Shown here: one piece after another, positions 44,829 to 51,426 of the stretch | Numbering within the stretch: the first letter of the stretch is position 1 | Layout: each line of letters starts with the position of its first letter | NCBI RefSeq assembly: GCF_012927745.1 | Contig: NZ_JABBKX010000002.1 | Coordinates: 783,999 to 847,998, forward strand | DNA length: 64,000 nucleotides | Origin: Neoroseomonas marina | GTDB lineage: Bacteria > Pseudomonadota > Alphaproteobacteria > Acetobacterales > Acetobacteraceae | Reading direction: 5' to 3' | Position numbers and translations under genes: made by a program | Notes under the pieces: model-generated | Told to the model about the DNA's origin: nothing | The model's input: only the letters and a program-made list of their open reading frames with translations | Databases searched by the model: none

Positions 44829-45322
44829 CCTGGCTCGTCGTCACGTTCAAGATGGTGCATGTCGCGGCACTGATGGTCTGGTGCGCGGGCCTCGTGCTGC
44901 TGCCCTTGGCATTGTCCCTCCATACGGCGACGCCGAACCAGCAGCGCTTCAACCGCGTGCGGCTCCTGACCCATGTCGCCTACACGCAGATCGTCACACC
45001 GGCGGCGGTGATCGCCGTGGGGGCCGGTCTCCTGCTGCTGTTCCTGCTCGGCGTGTTCGAACCGTGGTTCGGTGCGAAGCTCCTGGCGGTGTCGCTCCTC
45101 GTGGTGTGCCATGCCTGGGCAGGCCACCAGGTGTCCCAGATCGCCGAACGGCGGGGCTGCTACGAAGGAGCGTTCGGCGTGCGCGCCGCCCTGGGCAATG
45201 TCGCGGTCATGATCGGCATTCTCGTGCTCGTTCTGTGGAAGCCGGAGATACCAGAGGAGGTCATGCCCGACTGGCTGCGGAGTCCCTATGGCGCGCGACT
45301 GTGGGTCGATGATCCGAGTTGA
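44825..45322 (+). CDS. CopD-like four-helix membrane protein
   Basis: A 165-residue membrane protein (GTG start) with four hydrophobic segments. It has conserved-looking histidines in FKMVHVAALMVWCAGLVLLP and VCHAWAGHQVSQIAERRG, as in the CopD/DUF2269-like families often encoded beside caa3_CtaG. It may bind haem or copper and assist oxidase maturation. It overlaps ctaG by 4 nt. Its last 37 nt overlap the convergent DUF2231 gene. Confidence 0.75.
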   Translation: MTWLVVTFKMVHVAALMVWCAGLVLLPLALSLHTATPNQQRFNRVRLLTHVAYTQIVTPAAVIAVGAGLLLLFLLGVFEPWFGAKLLAVSLLVVCHAWAGHQVSQIAERRGCYEGAFGVRAALGNVAVMIGILVLVLWKPEIPEEVMPDWLRSPYGARLWVDDPS

Positions 45323-45756
45323 TACTCGAAGACGAGCTTGCCGCCATGCCAACCCGTGAAGGCCGTCATGGCGACGACGAGTCCCGACATCAGTATGCCG
45401 AACGGCAGCACCGCGGCCGCCGTGCCGATGTGCAGCCGAAACCCCCAGTTCAGCCCGAGTGCCGACAGCAATGTCATCGCGATGATGAAGTGCGTCCAGC
45501 TCGCCGCCCGCATACGGATGCCCGGCACGAGGAGCAGTTCCATCGTACCGGCGATGCCGGCAAGGATGCCGAAGACGAAGGCTCCGCCGGCGGCCCATAC
45601 GGCGGCTCGCGGCCAGAAGAGGTCCCCCGTCCACAGGAAGAGAAGATCGGCGCCGAAGGTGCCGCAACCGAGTGCCACGGGAAACGCGACCAGCATGGCA
45701 TGGATCGGATGCCCTGCGATGGCCACCCGCGATTCCGTCAGGCTGTAGCGCGGCAC
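45286..45756 (-). CDS. DUF2231 membrane protein
   Basis: A 156-residue four-helix membrane protein of the DUF2231 family: SRVAIAGHPIHAMLVAFPVA at the N-terminus, then helices FVFGILAGIAGTMELLLVPG, THFIIAMTLLSALGLNWGF and ILMSGLVVAMTAFTGWHGGK. The family motif GHPIHxML and further His residues suggest haem b binding. I use the GTG at 45756; an ATG at 45843 would leave only 27 bp before the divergent coxB. It is transcribed against the oxidase genes yet lies within their cluster, a common association. Confidence 0.75.
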   Translation of the reverse strand: MPRYSLTESRVAIAGHPIHAMLVAFPVALGCGTFGADLLFLWTGDLFWPRAAVWAAGGAFVFGILAGIAGTMELLLVPGIRMRAASWTHFIIAMTLLSALGLNWGFRLHIGTAAAVLPFGILMSGLVVAMTAFTGWHGGKLVFEYQLGSSTHSRAP

Positions 45757-45870
45757 GAGCGCAACAGGGTCCTGAAGGCGGGGTACGCAGACCGCCGATG
45801 GCGCGGTCCTCGCGGAGCTGCGCTCGGCGGCCCCGGACTTCATGCTGCGCCATCCGGATGGCGGAAAGGC

Positions 45871-46530
45871 ATGGCCGTTCTCCTGGTCCTGGCGGGATGC
45901 GGCGGGGATGTCTCGACACTGGACCCGGCTGGGCCGTCCGCGACGTCCATCGCGATGATGTGGTCGGTGATGCTGATCGGTGCAACGTTCATCACGATCG
46001 TTGTGCTGTCGCTGCTGGCGCTCGGCTTCCGGCGGAGCGTCGTACCGCGAAGAATCCCGGAATCGCTCTGGCTGGGCTACGGTGCGATCGGCATCGTCTC
46101 CGTCGCCCTGATCGCGCTGCTCATCTACGGCTTCCTGGTCGGGGGGGGACAGCGACCCATCGGCGGGCCGGCCACGACGATACGGGCGACAGCCCAGCAA
46201 TGGCATTGGCACTTCAGCTACGAGGCGCGTGCGCCAACGGGCGCCGTGTTGGTGATGCCGGTCGGACATCCGGTCACCGTGGAGGTCACGGCCACCGACG
46301 TCATTCATGGATTCTGGATTCCCCGGCTGGGCGGCAAGGTCGATGCCATCCCGGGCCATGTGAATCGACTGCGGCTCCAGGCCGATCGGCCAGGTCGCTT
46401 CGTCGGACTCTGCGCGGAGTTCTGCGGGACGGGGCACCGGGATCACAGCTTCACCGCCATAGCCCTCTCGCCGGCCGACTGGCGGGCCTTCATGGACGGC
46501 GCGTCGCTCGAGGCGCTCGGCCATGACTGA
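45871..46530 (+). CDS. coxB: Cytochrome c oxidase subunit II, divergent CuA site
   Basis: A 219-residue lipoprotein-type subunit (MAVLLVLAGCGG; lipobox LAGC, Cys10) with two TM helices and a periplasmic cupredoxin domain. CuA ligands seen are His146 (DVIHGFW), Cys181, Glu183, Cys185 and His189 in GLCAEFCGTGHRDHSF. The position normally held by the CuA Met is His192. The aromatic electron-entry segment is QWHWHF. The start has AAAGG upstream. It overlaps the subunit I gene by 8 nt. Confidence 0.88.
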   Translation: MAVLLVLAGCGGDVSTLDPAGPSATSIAMMWSVMLIGATFITIVVLSLLALGFRRSVVPRRIPESLWLGYGAIGIVSVALIALLIYGFLVGGGQRPIGGPATTIRATAQQWHWHFSYEARAPTGAVLVMPVGHPVTVEVTATDVIHGFWIPRLGGKVDAIPGHVNRLRLQADRPGRFVGLCAEFCGTGHRDHSFTAIALSPADWRAFMDGASLEALGHD

Positions 46531-49030
46531 ACCGCTGCTGGACCCGCGACTCCAGCGGGACCTCGACCGCATCTGGTCGCCGGAGCCGGGCTGGCGAGGC
46601 GTGCTGACGAATGTGAACCATACCGATATCGGCAAGCGCTTCATGATCGCTGCCGTCGTCTACTTCTCCGTCGCGGGCCTGCTGGCGATGTTGATCCGCG
46701 CGCAGCTCGCGAGCCCGCGCAGCGCCTTCGTAGGGCCGGAGATCTACGGCCAGATCTTCACCATGCACGGCACCCTGATGATGTTCATGTTCGCCATCCC
46801 GATGTTCGAAGGGCTGGCGCTCTACCTGTTGCCCAAGATGCTCGGGTCGCGCGACATGGCATTCCCTCGGATCGGCGCCTATGGGTGGTGGTGCTACGTC
46901 TTCGGCGGCGCGATGCTGCTGGGGTCCATGCTGGTGGGCAAGGCGCCTGACGGCGGCTGGTTCATGTACACGCCGCTGTCCTCGCGGACCTATACGCCCG
47001 GGATCAACGCGGACATCTGGCTCCTCGGCGCCACCTTCGTCGAGATATCGGCGATCTGCGCGGCAGTGGAGATCGCCGTCACCGTACTGAAGCTCCGGGC
47101 GCCGGGGATGTCGCTGGTGCGCATGCCGCTGTTCGCCTGGTACATGCTGGCGACGTCGCTGATGATGGTGTTCGGCTTTCCGCCGCTGATCCTCGGATCC
47201 GTCCTTCTCGAGGTGGAACGCGCCTTTGGGTGGCCATTCTTCGATCCCACCCGCGGGGGAGACTCGCTTCTCTGGCAGCATCTGTTCTGGCTGTTCGGCC
47301 ATCCCGAAGTCTACATCATCTTCCTGCCGGCGGCGGGCGTGGTCTCGACCATCCTTCCCGTCATGGCCCGCACGCGGATCGTCGGCTACGGGTGGATCGT
47401 CGCGTCGATCTTCGCGTTGGCGATCCTGTCCTTCGGCCTGTGGGTGCACCACATGTTCACCGTGGGCATCCCGCACATGGCGCTGGCCTTCTTCTCGGTG
47501 GCGTCGACGCTGGTCGCGGTTCCGACGGCGGTGCAGCTCTTCGCCTGGATCGCGACGCTGTGGCAGGGTCGGCCGGAGCTGAAGCTGCCGATGCTCTATC
47601 TCCTCGGCATGTTCTCGGTCTTCGTCATGGGCGGGCTGACGGGGGTGATGCTGGCGATCGTCCCCTTCAACTGGCAGGCGCATGACACGGCCTTCGTCAC
47701 GGCGCACCTGCACTATGTCCTGATCGGCGGCTTCGTCTTCCCGATACTGGCGGGAATCGTCCACTGGCTTCCGCACGTGACAGGACGCGCGCGGATACCG
47801 CGCCTTGGCGAAGCGGCGTTCTGGCTCATCTTCCTGGGATTCCACGCGACCTTCCTGCTGATGCATCTCGTGGGCCTGATGGGCATGCGACGGCGCATCG
47901 ACACGTATGACGCAGCGGCAGGCTGGACGGCGATCAATCTGCTGTCGTCGGTCGGGGCCTTCGTGATGGCCTTCGGCTTTGCGCTCTTCCTTGCCGACTG
48001 TGTCCTGCAGCGAGTGGTGAATCGACGCAGCGGACAATCGCCTTGGGGCGGCACCACGCTCGAATGGGCGACCGCCGTCCCGCCCCGCAGCTACAACTTC
48101 GCGAGTCTTCCGGCGGTGAGCTCGCGCGATCCGCTCATGGACGAGCCGCGGATGGCGGTACGCCTCGCGCGCGGCGGCGGATACCTCGCCGCTACGCGAT
48201 ATGGGTGGCGCGAGACGCTGGGCGTGGACACCACGACCGGCCGCATCCTGCAGATCGTCGTCCTGCCGGGGAGCAGTGCCCTGCCGATCCTGTTGGCGGG
48301 CGCGACAGGGAGCTTCTTCCTTTTCATGCTGGCAGGATTGTACGGGCTGACGCCGCTGTCACTTGTGCTGGTCGTGGCGATCTCATGGCGCTGGGCATGG
48401 ACAACCGGAAGTACCTCGGAGCACGGCGAGCTGCCGGCCGGCCTCGGCAGCAGCGTGCCGCCGCATTTCGAGACGCAGGACACGCCGGGGTGGTGGGCCA
48501 GCATCTTCACGCTGTCGGCGAATGGCACGTTCCTGGCCTCGTTGATCTTCGGCTTCGCCTTTCTGTGGGTTGTTGCGCCCGGCTGGCCACCACCGGCCTG
48601 TCTCGGTCCCATCGGGACCGAGACGGCGATTGCGATCCTGGCGTCGACGGCGGGATCGGCCAGCCTGGCCGTCGCGCGGCGGATGGTGCAGCGGGGCAGT
48701 CTTGGAAACGCGATTCGGCTGGGCGCCGCCGCCGCGGCGGGCATGGGCGTCGCACTGGTCGCGGTGGCGGCGATTGCGTTCGGAGGCACGCTGCCGATTG
48801 TCACCGACCATGCCTATGCGGCCGTCGCGGCTGCGCTGCTGGCCTACGTCGCCATGCACCTCGCCCTCGCGGCACTGATGCTGGCGTATGGCACTGCGCG
48901 GATCGGCACAGGGTATGTTTCACCCCGTCGGAGCCACGAACTCGCGATCATCGGGCAGTGGACGCATTACGCGACCGCGACGACCCTGCTGATCCTCGTG
49001 ATCCTGTTTCTGGCGCAGAGTTGCCGGTGA
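46523..49030 (+). CDS. coxA: Haem-copper oxidase subunit I fused to subunit III
   Basis: An 835-residue fusion. Subunit I (about 1-540) has haem a ligands His82 (TMHGTLM) and His397, haem a3 ligand His395 (TAHLHY), CuB ligands His260, His309 and His310, the cross-linking Tyr264 (HPEVY), and the gate Glu262. The D-channel Asp is present (RDMAFPR, Asp111), but the following Asn pair is replaced (IGAY). The K-channel lysine position (usual PTGIKIF) reads PTAVQLF, with Gln338. The C-terminal portion (about 590-835) is a shortened subunit III-like bundle beginning near TQDTPGWWASIFTLSANGTF. It reduces oxygen at the end of respiration; pumping efficiency is uncertain given the channel changes. Confidence 0.92.
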   Translation: MTEPLLDPRLQRDLDRIWSPEPGWRGVLTNVNHTDIGKRFMIAAVVYFSVAGLLAMLIRAQLASPRSAFVGPEIYGQIFTMHGTLMMFMFAIPMFEGLALYLLPKMLGSRDMAFPRIGAYGWWCYVFGGAMLLGSMLVGKAPDGGWFMYTPLSSRTYTPGINADIWLLGATFVEISAICAAVEIAVTVLKLRAPGMSLVRMPLFAWYMLATSLMMVFGFPPLILGSVLLEVERAFGWPFFDPTRGGDSLLWQHLFWLFGHPEVYIIFLPAAGVVSTILPVMARTRIVGYGWIVASIFALAILSFGLWVHHMFTVGIPHMALAFFSVASTLVAVPTAVQLFAWIATLWQGRPELKLPMLYLLGMFSVFVMGGLTGVMLAIVPFNWQAHDTAFVTAHLHYVLIGGFVFPILAGIVHWLPHVTGRARIPRLGEAAFWLIFLGFHATFLLMHLVGLMGMRRRIDTYDAAAGWTAINLLSSVGAFVMAFGFALFLADCVLQRVVNRRSGQSPWGGTTLEWATAVPPRSYNFASLPAVSSRDPLMDEPRMAVRLARGGGYLAATRYGWRETLGVDTTTGRILQIVVLPGSSALPILLAGATGSFFLFMLAGLYGLTPLSLVLVVAISWRWAWTTGSTSEHGELPAGLGSSVPPHFETQDTPGWWASIFTLSANGTFLASLIFGFAFLWVVAPGWPPPACLGPIGTETAIAILASTAGSASLAVARRMVQRGSLGNAIRLGAAAAAGMGVALVAVAAIAFGGTLPIVTDHAYAAVAAALLAYVAMHLALAALMLAYGTARIGTGYVSPRRSHELAIIGQWTHYATATTLLILVILFLAQSCR

Positions 49031-49350
49031 GGACGGTTCTCGCGATTGCCGGCGCCTGGTTGGTGTGGGCGTTCGTCCTCGCGGCGATGTACGCGCTGCA
49101 TGGGATGGCATGCGCCCCTGGTGGCGAGGCGGACGAAGGCCGGCGCATCACCATGTTCTGGTCGCTGATGGTCGGTATCTGGGCGGCCGCGGTTCTGGCG
49201 GCGCTGTTGATGCTGTGGATCCTCTGGCGGGGCCCGTCGCAATGGCCGGGCGGCGTATCGCGGAAGGTTGTCGCGGGCTCCTGGGTTGCCGCGCTTGCCG
49301 CCATGCTGCTGACCGGCGTGCCGGTACTGTTCCCCCAGGCGTGCGGCTGA
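49027..49350 (+). CDS. Small three-helix membrane protein of the oxidase operon
   Basis: A 107-residue membrane protein (VRTVLAIAGAWLVWAFVLAA ...) with three hydrophobic segments. The second is MFWSLMVGIWAAAVLAALLM and the third AGSWVAALAAMLLTGVPVLF. The GTG start overlaps the subunit I-III stop (GTGA), so it is translated with the oxidase and may be a subunit IV-like or assembly component. No family recognised. Confidence 0.65.
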   Translation: MRTVLAIAGAWLVWAFVLAAMYALHGMACAPGGEADEGRRITMFWSLMVGIWAAAVLAALLMLWILWRGPSQWPGGVSRKVVAGSWVAALAAMLLTGVPVLFPQACG

Positions 49351-49412
49351 CGGAGCGACAATATGACTGTGGAGACCGGCAAACCCTTGGCCTCCGGCCG
49401 CGTTTGCTGACC

Positions 49413-50276
49413 ATGGAAATCACGGTCCTTCACAACGCCGAGGCCGGCAACGGTGCGTGGCCGCGTGAGCGTGTCCTGGCACTCTGCCGCGAACTGAAGC
49501 TCGAGCCAGCCTACATCGATGCGCGGGACCCCGCGGCGGGGGCCAAGCTGCGGGCCGCCCGTGGGATTGTTGCCGTGGTCGGTGGGGACGGAACGGTTGC
49601 CAAGGCCGTGGCTCGCCTGGATCGAAAGGCGGTCACGATGCTGATCGTGCCGACGGGCGGCGCGAACAATGTCGCGCGATCCTTGGGCGTTCACGCGGAA
49701 CCCGTGACAGCCTTCCGGAGCGTTGGCGACGGCAACTGCGTCGCCTTGCATATCGGCAAGCTGACGACCGAGGAGCGTGTTCTCCAGTTCGTCGAGGCGG
49801 TCGGCACCGGCGTGCTGGTGAGCCTGGTGAGCGCGAAGGGGCAGAACGACGACAGCGAGGCGAAACGGCAGGCCGGGCGCGCCCGCCTGGTCGATGCCCT
49901 TGCCGAAGGCCGGCCGCTCCGGGCCCGCATCCGTATCGACGGCAAGCCGCTCGACGAACCCATCCTGGCCTTCGAGGCCACCAACATCGCCATGATCGGC
50001 CCGAACCTGCCGCTGGCCCTGCGTGCCCCCCGACCGCCGCGCCACATGGTCGCCTGCTGGCTGCGGGAGGAGCACCGCGCTGTGATGCACGAATGGCTGC
50101 AGAACCCGGATCCGGAGCACTCGCCATTGCAAGCGGTCGCGGCGCGGCGGATCGAGATCGACCTCGAAGGTCACTCCCTTCGTGTGGATGATCGCCTCTG
50201 CGACGTCACCGGCAGTATCCGCCTGCGGCTGCGACGCCGGCCGATCGATGTCCTCGTCCCCAAGGTCCTGCCATGA
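49413..50276 (+). CDS. Diacylglycerol/lipid-kinase-like protein
   Basis: A 287-residue protein with the DAGK catalytic fold. It has GIVAVVGGDGTVAKAV (GGDGT at 57-61) and PTGGANNVARSLG in place of the usual PxGTxND nucleotide/metal loop. The C-terminal beta domain is cut to about 60 residues. Kinases of this fold phosphorylate diacylglycerol, sphingosine or related lipids. It overlaps the IMPase gene by 4 nt (ATGA), suggesting paired turnover of a phosphorylated lipid or sugar alcohol. Start ATG 49413. Confidence 0.75.
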   Translation: MEITVLHNAEAGNGAWPRERVLALCRELKLEPAYIDARDPAAGAKLRAARGIVAVVGGDGTVAKAVARLDRKAVTMLIVPTGGANNVARSLGVHAEPVTAFRSVGDGNCVALHIGKLTTEERVLQFVEAVGTGVLVSLVSAKGQNDDSEAKRQAGRARLVDALAEGRPLRARIRIDGKPLDEPILAFEATNIAMIGPNLPLALRAPRPPRHMVACWLREEHRAVMHEWLQNPDPEHSPLQAVAARRIEIDLEGHSLRVDDRLCDVTGSIRLRLRRRPIDVLVPKVLP

Positions 50277-51118
50277 GCGAGCAGAACTGGCCCGAGGCGT
50301 CGATCCTCGTCGAATGGGAGCAGATGGCGATCGAGATGGCCCGCGTCGCGGGTGCGGAGATCGTGAATGCCTTGGGACGGACGCTCACGGTACGCTACAA
50401 GACATTCCAGGGCGATGACGGCCCGCCGCGATACCGGGATCCGGTGTCGGAGGTCGATCAGAACGTCGAAGCACTGATCCGACAGCGTCTGGCGGACCGT
50501 TTTCCGGCGCACGACATCCTCGGCGAAGAGATGGATGTACCGGCGCGAACGGCCGAAACTGTCTGGGCCATCGATCCGATCGACGGGACCACGAACTTCG
50601 TGAACGGGTTTCCCCTTTTTGCGGGGTCGATCGGTGTCCTGCATCGTGGCGTGCCGGTGGCTGGCGCCATCTGGTGCTCGGCAACCCATGCCCTGCGCGC
50701 CGGCATCTACCATGCGCATGCCGGAAGCCCGCTTCGGTTCGAGGGAGAGGCGCTCGCGGTGCGCAGCAATCCCGCGGTGCGGCGGAAGCTCGCCGGTGCG
50801 CCCTACCTCAATGTCGTGGGCGAGAAGGGCTGGGATTTCCGCAAGACAGGTTCCGCCGCCATCGAATGCGCCTTCGTCGCGGCAGGACTCCTCGAGGTCG
50901 CGACCTTCTCGAGCCCGAATGTCTGGGATGTCGCGGCGGGCCTGTGCCTGGTGCAGGCTGCGGGCCACGCCGCGCTGGTCGCGGAGAGAAGTGGCTGGAA
51001 GGGGTTCGAGGGGTTCGGAAGCCCGCCGCCGCGAAGCTGGCGTCGCCCCCTCGTGATCGGCGCCAAGGACGCCGTCGCTGCGATGAAGGACGTCACGATG
51101 GGGGCGCGCCGTCGGTAG
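50273..51118 (+). CDS. Inositol-monophosphatase-family phosphatase
   Basis: A 281-residue Mg-dependent phosphatase. Metal-site motifs are DPVSEVDQ (56-63), GEE (84-86), DPIDGTTNF (101-109) and a WDVAAG near residue 222, all as in IMPase/CysQ-type enzymes. Substrates in the family include inositol-1-phosphate, histidinol phosphate and PAP. It is coupled to the lipid-kinase-like gene. A terminator hairpin follows at 51129. Confidence 0.9.
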   Translation: MSEQNWPEASILVEWEQMAIEMARVAGAEIVNALGRTLTVRYKTFQGDDGPPRYRDPVSEVDQNVEALIRQRLADRFPAHDILGEEMDVPARTAETVWAIDPIDGTTNFVNGFPLFAGSIGVLHRGVPVAGAIWCSATHALRAGIYHAHAGSPLRFEGEALAVRSNPAVRRKLAGAPYLNVVGEKGWDFRKTGSAAIECAFVAAGLLEVATFSSPNVWDVAAGLCLVQAAGHAALVAERSGWKGFEGFGSPPPRSWRRPLVIGAKDAVAAMKDVTMGARRR

Positions 51119-51128
51119 CAGCGGAGTA

Positions 51129-51150
51129 GGGCGGGCCCGTCGGCCCGCCC
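51129..51150. terminator. Hairpin between convergent genes
   Basis: Arms gggcgggcc (51129-51137) and ggcccgccc (51142-51150) around a 4-nt loop. It lies 10 bp after the IMPase stop and 20 bp from the stop of the convergent small gene. It has no long U-tract; it may act in both directions. Confidence 0.6.
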
Positions 51151-51169
51151 CGTTGTCGCGTTCGGCGCT

Positions 51170-51361
51170 CTACTTCGCTTCGTCCGGCCGATCGCCTCCG
51201 CGTTCCTTGCGGCCGGGCTGATCATGGCCCTGCTGCTGCTGGCCCGGGTTCTGCGGCCGCTGGTCCTGATCGCCGTGCTGGCGCTTCTGGTCGGGCTGCG
51301 TGCCGCGGGGATCCGATGCGTTGCGGTCGGAAGGCTTCTGATTCTGATTCTGGTTCGGCAC
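51170..51361 (-). CDS. Small Gln/Asp/Arg-rich disordered protein
   Basis: A 63-residue protein (start GTG, VPNQNQNQKPSDRNASDPRG ...) consisting nearly only of Gln, Asn, Asp, Arg, Pro, Gly and Lys, with a QQQQ run. It has no hydrophobic core and is certainly disordered. GGAGGAG stands six nt before the GTG, which fixes the start. It is preceded by the EcfG-like site at 51400-51426. It resembles hydrophilins and the similarly odd protein at 2888-3088; no named family. Confidence 0.65.
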   Translation of the reverse strand: MPNQNQNQKPSDRNASDPRGTQPDQKRQHGDQDQRPQNPGQQQQGHDQPGRKERGGDRPDEAK

Positions 51362-51399
51362 GGTGTTCTCCTCCTTCGCTGTGTGCTGGGCACTCGGAA

Positions 51400-51426
51400 G
51401 GAACCACGCAACGGCAGGCGCGTTCA
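51400..51426. promoter_or_regulatory. EcfG-like promoter pair at the ligD 3' end
   Basis: GGAAC (51400-51404), 17 bp, GTTCA (51422-51426). Minus reading: TGAAC-N16-GGTT, towards the small disordered protein at 51361. Plus reading: GGAACC-N15-CGTT, a perfect general-stress consensus, but pointing into the 3' end of ligD as antisense. Confidence 0.55.

Noticed and set aside
46490..48037. A 515-codon minus-strand frame opposite the oxidase subunit I gene
   Set aside because: Rich in Arg, His, Gln and Asp as expected from the antisense of membrane-helix codons; subunit I is certain.
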